A stretch of DNA of 64,000 bases from Brumimicrobium oceani (lineage in GTDB: Bacteria > Bacteroidota > Bacteroidia > Flavobacteriales_D > Crocinitomicaceae): the NCBI RefSeq assembly GCF_003143775.1, contig NZ_QFRJ01000001.1:1-64000 (forward strand), given 5' to 3'. The notes under the pieces are model-generated. The model was not told the origin of the DNA. It worked only from the letters and a program-made list of their open reading frames with translations, and did not search any database. The position numbers and the translations under genes are program-made. Position 1 is the first letter of the stretch. Each line of letters begins with the position of its first letter. Shown piece after piece: positions 34,518 through 42,725 of the stretch.

Positions 34518-35477
34518 TTACAACTCCACAAACTCCCAAACAGGGTTGCCTTTTTCGCCTGTTTCAGAATAGAAATCAATGAATCTTAATTTGTAGTAAA
34601 TGCCTTCGTGATCTTGTACCACATAAGAAATATCGGTGTTGATTTCATAGTCGTTTCCTACTAAAGTTTTCCACCCAAAACCTATGGTGTTGGTCTTTTC
34701 GGACAAGATGAGGTTTTCTGCGTAGGCTAAATTTATGTCCTCAAATGAAACCTCAGTAATTGCAGCGACTTTTGTATCAATTCTATTGGTGAGAACTCCT
34801 GTGAGTAGGTAAGGAGTAACAACTGGTTCATAAAATTGGTGAATGTATTGTGTGAAAACGATGTCCCAGTCTTTTGTTTTTGGCGAAACTTCTTCTTCTG
34901 AATTGTTTAACATGCTGAAATAGCTGAAGTTGTACCCATCTTTCTTTAATATTGTTGCCGTCTTGGATAAAGTGGTTTCAATTTTAGCAAATTCGAAAGT
35001 GTAGGTTGTGGCTGTTACTTCATTGATTTTGAGTTTGTAAAACCCGATAGCGTTTCCTTCAGAAGAATAGCCCATGTCGATAATTCGCACCAAGCCATCT
35101 TCCCAATTTCCTACTCCTGTAGAATCTAAATTTCCGGTTGCATTGTCAAATTTCGGATGAACAAGGTATCCGTTTTCGCTCGTGATTTCAGACAATTCCG
35201 TTTTGTCGGTGCTATAAACCATCATGTTTCTGGCAGTATTGATAATTACACGACTGCCATTGTCTCCAGTTTCAAAACCAATATCCCAAATGTCTTTTGA
35301 GTTTTTTCCTGTCATTTTATTGGCTGAAAAATCAAAGTAGATTTGGTATGCATAATTCGCTCCCATGCTAACTTCTCCCGTTTTTAAATCTCCAGCCTCT
35401 CTTTTAGGAACAGGCAGTTCCTCTTTTAAACATGAAGTAAATAAAATTGCGCTAATAAAAAGTATTGTTAATCTCAT
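34518..35477 (-). CDS. hmuY: HmuY-family haem-binding lipoprotein
   Basis: The 319-residue protein has a lipoprotein signal (LFISAILFTSCLKEE, Cys about 16). The HmuY fold follows: GANYAYQIYFDFSANKM, KDIWDIGFETGDNGSRVIINTARNMMVYST, then two lobes ending KDWDIVFTQYIHQFY and VPYLLTGVL-like and LRFIDFYSETGEKGNPVWEFVEL. HmuY proteins bind haem at the cell surface and deliver it to a TonB receptor. It lies 14 bp downstream of such a receptor in one operon. Haem ligands cannot be assigned with confidence. Confidence 0.85.
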   Translation of the reverse strand: MRLTILFISAILFTSCLKEELPVPKREAGDLKTGEVSMGANYAYQIYFDFSANKMTGKNSKDIWDIGFETGDNGSRVIINTARNMMVYSTDKTELSEITSENGYLVHPKFDNATGNLDSTGVGNWEDGLVRIIDMGYSSEGNAIGFYKLKINEVTATTYTFEFAKIETTLSKTATILKKDGYNFSYFSMLNNSEEEVSPKTKDWDIVFTQYIHQFYEPVVTPYLLTGVLTNRIDTKVAAITEVSFEDINLAYAENLILSEKTNTIGFGWKTLVGNDYEINTDISYVVQDHEGIYYKLRFIDFYSETGEKGNPVWEFVEL

Positions 35478-35491
35478 CTCTCTCTCTAAGT

Positions 35492-37774
35492 TTAATTTTT
35501 GTTTAATTGTAGCCTAATTCCTAGGTGGTAAACACGCCCCATTCCAATGCTCACACTTCCAGAACTTACTGAGTGTGCGCCTTCGCCACTAGCAGATCCA
35601 GTAATTGAGGTGACATCAAATAGGTTTTTAACACCCACTGTAATTTTAAGTCTGTTCTTCCAAGCAAATTTTGAAATTGCTACATCTGCAGTATGATAAT
35701 CGTTGATTTTGGACTCATAAAGCTCTCCGTCTGCGTTGGTGCGAATATTTGGTAGAACTCCTGTATATTTATAGAAAACAGCAGTTTGTAATCCGATTTT
35801 CTTCCAGTTGTGTTGCAAGTTGAATTTTACCTCAGGAGAAAACAGGAAGTTCGTAGAATTTGAATTTTCTTCTGCCAAATCGTTGTATCTTCCAATGTAA
35901 CCCAATCCAACTCCCGTGGTAATGTTTTTGAAATTCAAATTGCTTTCCACTTGGGCTCCTGTGGTGGTATATCTGTCTAAATTGAAATAAGAATATTCTG
36001 TTGCTGAGGCTTGTGCCAAAGTGATTAATTGATGAATATCGTTATAGAATAATACTATTTTGTTCTTTAGTTTTGCCTCTTTCAGTTTAATGTTTTGATG
36101 CAATGACAAATTAAAATGATTGGCATATTCAGCTTCTAAATCTGGATTTCCGACGATATTGTGGTTAATGTCGACAAATACATAATGCAATTCTTTAATT
36201 GATGGAGCGCGGAAACCTCTGGCATAGGAGGCACGCAGACTTAGCTGCTGAACCGAATTTTTAAAGAATTCATATTTAAGGTTAAGTGATGGGGTTACAG
36301 GTGCATTATATTCCGTGTTGTAGCTGTATCGAATTCCTGGACGAATGATCAAAGATTTCACTGGGGAATATTCCGCACTTGCGAAAATGGCATAATCTCC
36401 GATGCTTTGTTTTTTATCCAAAATTCTTTCGCCATTTGCAATTTCGTGTAGAATATCGTAACCTATTTCGTAATTGATTTTGCTGTTGATTTTAGTTTGA
36501 ATCAAGCTTCCTCGCGCGATGAAACTGTGATATGCAGAAGTATCGTGATCCGATGGGTTCCCTGAAATAACATCAGAAATCTCTGTTAAATCTCTAATTT
36601 TAGTGTTTTTTTGTCTTAAATATCCGTTGTATGCCGCAATGAAGGAAAGACGGTAGTTGTTTTTAAAACGGTATTGAAAGTTGGCTCTTTGATTAATTCT
36701 TGTTGTATTATAATAGTCATCAAAAGCCGCTTGCTGATAGGGTGGACGTGGCATTCCTCGATTGATAATGTTTTCATTAAAAAGCTGACCACTGTAGTTA
36801 AACAGCGTGTTTTTTCTATTGTATCGGTAGTTAATTCCACCAAAAAGTTGCTCTTTTGGGTTCCATTGTATTGCTCGAGTGCTGTCTGCAATCGGTTTTG
36901 GGTCGTAGTGAAAAGCTTCATGTGAAGAATCCCAACCATCAAAAAAGTGGCGACCTCCTTCCAAACGAATCTGGTGTTTTTTGATTTGCCAACCCAAAGA
37001 AACGGTGTTGTTTGCTTTTCCGCTGCTTTCAAAGTAATTGTTGGAGCTCACTTCAAATTTTTTCCCCTGATTCTTTTTGGTAATGATATTAATTGTCCCT
37101 GCCAAAGCATCCGTTCCGTAACTTACAGAAAGTGGACCTTCAACTATTTCTATTCTTTCAATGCTTTCTAATGGAATTTGAGATAAGTCAATGTTTCCAT
37201 TTAATCGGCCAGTTAAAGGAACACCATCTACAAGAATCTTGACATTCTCTCCTCCAATTCCTTGTAGTTGCATACTACTTCCTAGGATATTGTCTTCTCC
37301 CAAGCGAACATTTAATTCGTTGGTGAGCACATCTTTTAAATCTTGAGCAGCCATGGATTCAATCTTTTGGCGATCGATGACTTTAATATTGTGCACTGCG
37401 TTTTCAACCAGTTGCGATTTGTATTGCGCGGTTACCGCTACTTCGTCAAACTCTTTCACAGCAGAGGCCAAAGCAATTGCGGTATCTTTAGAGATCACTA
37501 AGTTCTCTAATCGTTTCTTTTCGAAACTTGAAAAGGAAATGGTCATGGTGATAGGCTGAAGGGTAAATGCTGTTTCAACTTTTAATTCACCGTTATAATT
37601 GGTCGTAAAATTGAAAGTCTTTTCATTGAGAAGAATGTCAATCCTAGCGCCAGGAATGGGTTGACTATCTTCAAGAGAAATCACTGTTATGGTTTGACCA
37701 CTCACGAATTGTGTAAAAAATAAAAGTAAAACGAGTGTATTGAAATTGCTTTTAAAATTCGATTTTGTATTCAT
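35492..37774 (-). CDS. TonB-dependent outer-membrane receptor, probable haem receptor
   Basis: The roughly 760-residue protein has a signal peptide (LVLLLFFTQFVSGQ) and a short CarboxypepD_reg domain (ISLEDSQPIPGARIDILL). A plug (IESMAAQDLKDVLTNELNVRLGEDNILGSSMQLQGIGGENVKILVDGVPLTGR) precedes a 22-strand barrel ending in an aromatic-rich strand (VYHLGIRLQLN). The ATG at 37774 places the signal peptide correctly, while the upstream start at 37795 adds seven residues. Pairing with HmuY suggests haem or haem-protein uptake, as in HmuR. It appears intact. Confidence 0.88.
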   Translation of the reverse strand: MNTKSNFKSNFNTLVLLLFFTQFVSGQTITVISLEDSQPIPGARIDILLNEKTFNFTTNYNGELKVETAFTLQPITMTISFSSFEKKRLENLVISKDTAIALASAVKEFDEVAVTAQYKSQLVENAVHNIKVIDRQKIESMAAQDLKDVLTNELNVRLGEDNILGSSMQLQGIGGENVKILVDGVPLTGRLNGNIDLSQIPLESIERIEIVEGPLSVSYGTDALAGTINIITKKNQGKKFEVSSNNYFESSGKANNTVSLGWQIKKHQIRLEGGRHFFDGWDSSHEAFHYDPKPIADSTRAIQWNPKEQLFGGINYRYNRKNTLFNYSGQLFNENIINRGMPRPPYQQAAFDDYYNTTRINQRANFQYRFKNNYRLSFIAAYNGYLRQKNTKIRDLTEISDVISGNPSDHDTSAYHSFIARGSLIQTKINSKINYEIGYDILHEIANGERILDKKQSIGDYAIFASAEYSPVKSLIIRPGIRYSYNTEYNAPVTPSLNLKYEFFKNSVQQLSLRASYARGFRAPSIKELHYVFVDINHNIVGNPDLEAEYANHFNLSLHQNIKLKEAKLKNKIVLFYNDIHQLITLAQASATEYSYFNLDRYTTTGAQVESNLNFKNITTGVGLGYIGRYNDLAEENSNSTNFLFSPEVKFNLQHNWKKIGLQTAVFYKYTGVLPNIRTNADGELYESKINDYHTADVAISKFAWKNRLKITVGVKNLFDVTSITGSASGEGAHSVSSGSVSIGMGRVYHLGIRLQLNKN

Positions 37775-37995
37775 GATTTTTCTTTTGACAGTCAACCCTT
37801 ATTTTTTTTTTGAGTTTGAATTATTTTCCTTTCTAACACAGAAAGTTTAGTCAACATTAATAATTACTATTTCTGAATTATAAAGCTTGATAGCAAGGCG
37901 CATGAAGTTTTTTAAGCCAAGGAGTCGACTTTTGTCAATGACTGTTTCAAAAATAATTGCAACGCAGCTATTGGGCTTTATAAGCGGAAATAACC

Positions 37996-38030
37996 ACCTA
38001 TTCTGGGCCTTAATCAGAATAGGTGGAGTA
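37996..38030. repeat. 12-bp perfect hairpin between receptor and DUF6607 genes
   Basis: CCACCTATTCTG and CAGAATAGGTGG form a perfect 12-bp stem around GGCCTTAAT. It lies downstream of the minus-strand DUF6607 gene. The minus strand has no T-run after it, so a factor-dependent stop or an RNA-stability element is as likely as an intrinsic terminator. Confidence 0.55.
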
Positions 38031-38047
38031 AAACAAATTATGAAAGA

Positions 38048-38965
38048 TTATTTCTGATTAAGGTAGCTGGTAATTACAGATTGAATTTCTTTCTGAGCTG
38101 CAGCTTGGTCATAATTGTCTCCTGTGTATTTGTCTCCCATTCCAAATAATTGCTCGTACATTAACTTTTTATCCACTTTTCTTTCGAATTTCATTGTTTT
38201 ATTTGCGGCAATAGTTTCTGTCCAAACAGTTCTTACATCTGCCCAAAAACGGTGATTCTCTTTCCACCAGTCAATTGCAGGCTGACAGTCATAGTCTCCT
38301 TTTGTGAAAATCTCGTGACCTTTTTCCCAAGTAATTAAGTGATCTTTTCCATCTTCATCACGGTAGATTTTTTCATTGTCTTGTTCCAAATTCCATCCAT
38401 TTTCCGTGATTTCCATTCTGCTGTGTCTTTTCGTTACATTGTAATCCTGACGAACTGAAGATTCACGTCTTGGCAATGGCGCATCAGCAGTAGATTCCCA
38501 GTAGTTTTTTCCATCAACATGAACCCAAGTTCCGTATCCTTCATAACGTGGACTGTCATCTACCTGGAAAACTTTTTGTGTCCAAGTTCCTTTGGCATCT
38601 TTCTTAGAAATTTTGTTGTTTTTCCACGTTCTGTCTTTGTCATACATTAAGATTTGTTGATTTTCATACAACCAATCTTGGCGCCAATGTTTCACTAGAA
38701 AAGTGTCATTGATTACTAAAATGTGTTGAAGGGAAATAAAATCTTCTTCGTTTTCTATTGCAAACACGTACTCAGTAGCCTGAGAAGAATAGTTGTCGTA
38801 TTTTACGTATCCTGTATCAGGAGAAAAGGTTTCTGCAAAATCGAATGTTACTTTATAGCAACCTTCCATTTCTAAAATTGATTTTCTGTCTTGCTGTTTT
38901 TTGTCTTTTTGTGCAAAAGAAAATGTGCTTGTTAAAGCTAAGGCAATAAAGAGTATCTTTTTCAT
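38048..38965 (-). CDS. DUF6607 secreted protein
   Basis: The 305-residue protein has a signal peptide (MKKILFIALALTSTFSFAQ). It is followed by a DUF6607-type sequence: ILEMEGCYKVTFDFAETFSP, LQHILVIN, VKHWRQDWLYEN, GTWVHVDGKNYWES, ADAPLPRRE, W-rich to the end. The family is uncharacterised and often lies near haem and iron loci in Bacteroidota. Here it sits between two HmuY-related units on the same strand. Many Trp, His and Tyr residues would suit a lipocalin-like ligand-binding barrel, which is inference. Confidence 0.8.
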   Translation of the reverse strand: MKKILFIALALTSTFSFAQKDKKQQDRKSILEMEGCYKVTFDFAETFSPDTGYVKYDNYSSQATEYVFAIENEEDFISLQHILVINDTFLVKHWRQDWLYENQQILMYDKDRTWKNNKISKKDAKGTWTQKVFQVDDSPRYEGYGTWVHVDGKNYWESTADAPLPRRESSVRQDYNVTKRHSRMEITENGWNLEQDNEKIYRDEDGKDHLITWEKGHEIFTKGDYDCQPAIDWWKENHRFWADVRTVWTETIAANKTMKFERKVDKKLMYEQLFGMGDKYTGDNYDQAAAQKEIQSVITSYLNQK

Positions 38966-38993
38966 AACTTATTTTTTGTTTTATTTGTTTTTA

Positions 38994-39162
38994 ATTTTTT
39001 CGTCGCTTTCGGCAAGCTCAATCACCGAAGTGTAGACCGTTGACTGAGCTTGTCGAAGGCAACGATGTTTTTAATGTGTTTATTTTTTCGTCGCTTTCGG
39101 CAAGCTCAATCACCGAAGTATAAACCGTTGACTGAGCTTGTCGAATGGATCGAAGGCAACTG
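38994..39162. repeat. Two tandem copies of a hairpin repeat
   Basis: Two copies of about 75 bp (38994-39067 and 39082-39162) begin TTTTTTCGTCGCTTTCGG and contain the inverted pair TTCGGCAAGCTCA / TGAGCTTGTCGAA. The second copy has an extra TGGATCGAA. This resembles the extragenic palindromes with CAAGCTCA cores scattered in many Bacteroidota genomes. A half copy is visible at about 1189-1201. Confidence 0.8.
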
Positions 39163-39191
39163 TGTTTAAGAATAAAAACACAACATCTCTT

Positions 39192-40445
39192 TTACTTAAT
39201 AATCAATTTCTGATTAAATTGTTGCTCTCCAGAATTTACATTCACAATGTAAACTCCACTTCTGAAAGCATGAACAGGAATGTTTTTTACATCGAAATCA
39301 GATTTTCCAGTAAGTACTTGTTCATACATTATTTGACCTTCCATGTTTAAAATTTGAACAGTTGTAGCATTTGCTTCCATGTTATTCAAAATGAAAGAAA
39401 CATTGTTTGTTGCAGGGTTTGGATAAACCATAACTTCAGCTTTTGCCATTCCGTTTTCGTCAACAGATAATGCAGAAATCTTTTCTTTTGTGAATTCGAA
39501 GTTACCATCTGAACTTCCACCAAATCCAGTTGGAATCAATTTCCAAACATCTCCTGCTTGCGTTTTTACGAAGTAAACTACATCATCTGTAACTTCATAA
39601 CTCATAGTAGAAAACATGAATTCTTTCCAGTCTGCACCAATAGTACTGATGTCGTTGGAGAAAGTTTCTGCTCCCCAATCGTTGTAGTTGGCCACATCTG
39701 CAACCCCATCAATTTGTACAACTTCCGTGTTTGGACCAGCAATAATACCTGTTAAATTATAAGGAGTTGGAATAAAACCTGTATATCTTCCGAAAAATAA
39801 GTCCCAGTTCTCTAAAGTTACCGGTTCGTGGTCAACAGCTGTCTCATTTTGAAGAGAGTAGTAACCGAAGAGTTTGTCAGCATAGTCTGCTTTGGCAACA
39901 CTTGCTTGCACTTCATTTGTTCCATCTAGGTGAGCAAAAGTAAAGTCAAATGCTCCGCTGGCCATTTGGTCTATGCGTAACTTTCTGTAAGAATTATCCA
40001 TTAATTTAACAATGAAAATAGAATCTCCAGAAATAATGTGCGTGTTCATGTCATAAACTCCCCAGCCTACATCAAAAGGATCATTTGAGTTTATATTTTT
40101 GTCTAAAGCCCCATAAAACCAAGTGGTTTCATCGTTGTAGTTAGGCGTCCATGTCGACAATCCTGACGTGTCTACAGTTGCCCAATCATTAATATCACCA
40201 TTTGGGTAAGGGTAAATCATAACACCGTTTCCGTTGTTGGCCCTGATAGAAGTTCCAAAACCACTTAAATCGAATGTTAAATCCCAATTAGCAGTGGGAT
40301 TAGAGCCTTGAACTCCATTTTCTAAACTGTACCAAGTGTCGTTGACATATCCAGCTCCTACACTAACCGTTTCCGAAATGGATTGAGCGTTTATAAACTG
40401 ACTTCCTGTAAAAAGAAGTGATGCGAAAAGTAAATATTTTTTCAT
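39192..40445 (-). CDS. HmuY-like protein with T9SS sorting domain
   Basis: The 417-residue protein has a signal peptide ending INAQ. Two HmuY-like lobes follow (VGAGYVNDTWYSLENG, ANWDLTFDLSGFGTSIRANNGNGVMIYP, LENWDLFFGRYTG, PYNLTGIIAG). A type A T9SS domain ends the protein (VMVYPNPATNNVSFILN, VYIVNVNSGEQQFNQKLIIK). The segment around WDLTFDL aligns with WDIGFETGDNG of the lipoprotein HmuY nearby. I infer a haem-binding protein exported by T9SS rather than lipid-anchored. It is transcribed from a promoter divergent from the ankyrin gene, with a shared operator-like element. Confidence 0.8.
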   Translation of the reverse strand: MKKYLLFASLLFTGSQFINAQSISETVSVGAGYVNDTWYSLENGVQGSNPTANWDLTFDLSGFGTSIRANNGNGVMIYPYPNGDINDWATVDTSGLSTWTPNYNDETTWFYGALDKNINSNDPFDVGWGVYDMNTHIISGDSIFIVKLMDNSYRKLRIDQMASGAFDFTFAHLDGTNEVQASVAKADYADKLFGYYSLQNETAVDHEPVTLENWDLFFGRYTGFIPTPYNLTGIIAGPNTEVVQIDGVADVANYNDWGAETFSNDISTIGADWKEFMFSTMSYEVTDDVVYFVKTQAGDVWKLIPTGFGGSSDGNFEFTKEKISALSVDENGMAKAEVMVYPNPATNNVSFILNNMEANATTVQILNMEGQIMYEQVLTGKSDFDVKNIPVHAFRSGVYIVNVNSGEQQFNQKLIIK

Positions 40446-40450
40446 TGTAT

Positions 40451-40510
40451 TTATTTAGATTAATTACAAATAACGTTCGCAAATGTAGAGGGAGAATCTC
40501 GAAAGGCCAA
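40451..40510 (-). promoter_or_regulatory. Promoter and operator-like element of the T9SS HmuY-like gene
   Basis: On the minus strand TTG (40510-40508), a 20-bp spacer and TACATTTG (40487-40480) match the Bacteroidota TTG/TAnnTTTG promoter. Six bases further, 40473-40451 reads TTATTT-N2-AAT-N-AATCTAA, an AT-rich element. It matches the one beside the divergent promoter at 18 of 23 positions. Confidence 0.6.
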
Positions 40511-40577
40511 TACCAAAAAGTGTGTATTCATTGGTGTTTGGACAAAAATACCGTGTTCAGGGTATTTTTAGTTGGAA

Positions 40578-40634
40578 TTGATTTCGGTGTGATTATTTAT
40601 TTATTTTTGCCTTATTTAGAATAAATCTAATTAG
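40578..40634 (+). promoter_or_regulatory. Promoter and operator-like element of the ankyrin/DUF2271/PepSY genes
   Basis: TTG (40578-40580), a 21-bp spacer and TATTTTTG (40602-40609) fit the Bacteroidota promoter consensus. The element TTATTT-N2-AAT-N-AATCTAA follows at 40612-40634, between the -7 box and the ATG at 40636. It includes the dyad TTAGA-N5-TCTAA. Its position would let a bound protein block initiation. Iron/Fur control is a guess from the gene context. Confidence 0.6.
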
Positions 40635-40635
40635 T

Positions 40636-42093
40636 ATGAAGACAATTTTGACTTTAATTTTAGTGTTGGGAACTTGGACAGTTTTCGCGCAAAAGAATGT
40701 TTTTTTAAGCAATGACTTCTGGAGTAAAACCACGAGCATTGAGGAGGTAAAAGAGCAAATAGATAAAGGGAATAGCCCAACGGAATTTTCCAAGTTTAAT
40801 TTTGATGCAACGGCCTACGCAATTCTCAATAACTCTCCATTAGAGACAATTCAATTTCTATTGGCTATTGAAGGAAATGAAGTAACCAAAATAACACATG
40901 ACGCGAGAAACTACTTAATGTGGGCAGCATATAGAGGGAACTTTGAGTTGACAAAATATTTAATGGAAGCTGGTTCTGATATTCATATTATTGATGATAA
41001 AGGAAATAATTTACAGACTTTCACAGCTATGGGTGGGGTTGCAGATCACAGAATTTATGATCTTTTTAAAGCCTACGACTTAGAGTTGAATGCACCCAAT
41101 AGAGAAGGAGCGATAATTATCCATTATGTTGCACAACATGTGAATGATATCAAGGAGCTTGACTATTTCCTCAAGAATGGAATGAGTCTAAAAGCGAAAG
41201 ACAAGAACAACAGCACGGTTTTTCATTATGCAAGTTCACAAGGGAAAATTGAATTGCTCGAACAACTTATTGCCAAAGGCTTAAACCCAAGTGCAATCAA
41301 TGACAACAACGAAAATGCTTTGTTTTTTGCCGCAAGAGGAAAGCGCGGATTTCGTAATGAATTGCCAATTTTTGAATATCTGGTAAGCAAAGGCTGCGAA
41401 CCTACCTTAACAAATAATTCAGGAAGTAATCTTCTTCATTATTTGGCTTCAGGAAATAAAAATAAAGACGTTTTTGCTTATTTCATAGATCAGCAGGTAG
41501 ATGTTCAAAAGGTGAACAAGGAGGGGAATACACCACTCATGATTGCCGCAGCAAGAAACAATGAAGTGAGTTTGTTGGTGCTATATGAGATGACTGAGGA
41601 TAAGTTTTTGGTCAACGAAAATGGCTACAATGTACTGACTTATGCTTTACGAAGAAAGAATACGGGCTTAGCGGAGCGTGTTCTAAAACAGGGGATTGAC
41701 TTTAAATTAAGAGATAAAACTGGAGATAATCTAATTACTCATTTGGTGGCTACTTACAACGAAAAGGAAAAGGAGTTTTTTATTCATTATTTTAAAATGT
41801 TAAAAGAGAAGGGAGTTGAGGTGCAGGAAAGTACAATTCATTCTGCCACAGCCGTTGAAAATGAATTTTTAGTGAACACTTTATTGGACGCTGGACTTGA
41901 CATCAACGCTAAAAATGAAGAAGGAATAACAGCCTTGCAATTGGCTGCTATGAAAGGAGATCATACAAAGTTTCTTAAGTTTTTAATCAGCAAGGGTGCT
42001 GATAAAAACGTAAAAACTGATTTTGATGAAACGGTTTATGATTTAGCGAAGAGCAACGAGCTTTTGGAAGGTGATTTACAATTTTTAAAATAA
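40636..42093 (+). CDS. Secreted ankyrin-repeat protein
   Basis: The 485-residue protein has a signal peptide (MKTILTLILVLGTWTVFAQ). About eleven ankyrin repeats follow, such as DARNYLMWAAYRGNFELTKYLMEAGSDIHIIDDKGN, NNSTVFHYASSQGKIELLEQLIAKG and EGITALQLAAMKGDHTKFLKFLISKGADKN. Its ligand is unknown. The next gene (DUF2271) starts 5 bp after its stop, and a PepSY-reductase gene follows. In Bacteroidota such secreted ankyrin proteins recur beside PepSY iron reductase genes, which suggests a periplasmic part of iron uptake. Confidence 0.85.
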   Translation: MKTILTLILVLGTWTVFAQKNVFLSNDFWSKTTSIEEVKEQIDKGNSPTEFSKFNFDATAYAILNNSPLETIQFLLAIEGNEVTKITHDARNYLMWAAYRGNFELTKYLMEAGSDIHIIDDKGNNLQTFTAMGGVADHRIYDLFKAYDLELNAPNREGAIIIHYVAQHVNDIKELDYFLKNGMSLKAKDKNNSTVFHYASSQGKIELLEQLIAKGLNPSAINDNNENALFFAARGKRGFRNELPIFEYLVSKGCEPTLTNNSGSNLLHYLASGNKNKDVFAYFIDQQVDVQKVNKEGNTPLMIAAARNNEVSLLVLYEMTEDKFLVNENGYNVLTYALRRKNTGLAERVLKQGIDFKLRDKTGDNLITHLVATYNEKEKEFFIHYFKMLKEKGVEVQESTIHSATAVENEFLVNTLLDAGLDINAKNEEGITALQLAAMKGDHTKFLKFLISKGADKNVKTDFDETVYDLAKSNELLEGDLQFLK

Positions 42094-42098
42094 GTAAA

Positions 42099-42605
42099 AT
42101 GAAAAGTATATTGATTTTTGGTTCAATCTTCATCAGTCTTTTGATGAATTCTTTCGGTACAAATGCGCAAACTATTGGCGGTGAATACAAATGCCTAATC
42201 CAATTAAAAAACTACCAGGGTGAAGGCGCCTACATTATTGTTTCTGTGATTGATGCAGAAGATAAATATGTGGAAACTTTACGTGTTTTGGGAGATGATC
42301 ACGAGTGGTATCCAGATCTTGAATCATGGCACAATTTCAGAAAGAAAAACAGACATCAGCCAAGGTTAGATGGCGTAACAGGCGCTACAATAGGAAGTGG
42401 TGAGCGTTCGGTAATTAATTTTAAAATTGATCCCAAATACATCGATAAAGGCTATTCTTTGCGCTTTGAAACAGCAGTCGAAGATAAAAGCTACCACGTG
42501 AAAGATGTTGTGGTGGAATTAACTAAAGATCAAATCAAATTAGGGAAATATGAGGGTAAAGAAGGTTTTATTCGCCAAGTAAGATTAATTCCTGTCAATA
42601 AATAA
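42099..42605 (+). CDS. DUF2271 periplasmic protein
   Basis: The 168-residue protein has a signal peptide (MKSILIFGSIFISLLMNSFGTNAQ). The DUF2271 pattern follows: YIIVSVIDAEDKYVETLRVLGDDHEWYPDLESWH, then DGVTGATIGSGERSVINF. DUF2271 proteins are usually encoded next to PepSY-type membrane flavoproteins and are thought to be periplasmic redox partners. The D-GVTGAT motif resembles the flavin-attachment motif region of FMN-carrying proteins, but covalent flavin is not shown. It lies 5 bp after the ankyrin gene and 120 bp before the reductase. Confidence 0.82.
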   Translation: MKSILIFGSIFISLLMNSFGTNAQTIGGEYKCLIQLKNYQGEGAYIIVSVIDAEDKYVETLRVLGDDHEWYPDLESWHNFRKKNRHQPRLDGVTGATIGSGERSVINFKIDPKYIDKGYSLRFETAVEDKSYHVKDVVVELTKDQIKLGKYEGKEGFIRQVRLIPVNK

Positions 42606-42725
42606 TCAGCTTATTCTATGCTTACCAGTATCCGCAAGAAAATTACTCTTTTTCAAGTCTTTGATAAGAAAACTCCAAAGGCAAGGCTTGTGAAGTTTTT
42701 AATCATCAGGAGTTTATTTTTATAA

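Noticed and set aside
37775..37860. Third copy of the TTATTT-AATCTAA operator upstream of the HmuR-like receptor
   Set aside because: Only scattered AT-rich similarity is present and no TAnnTTTG box accompanies it.
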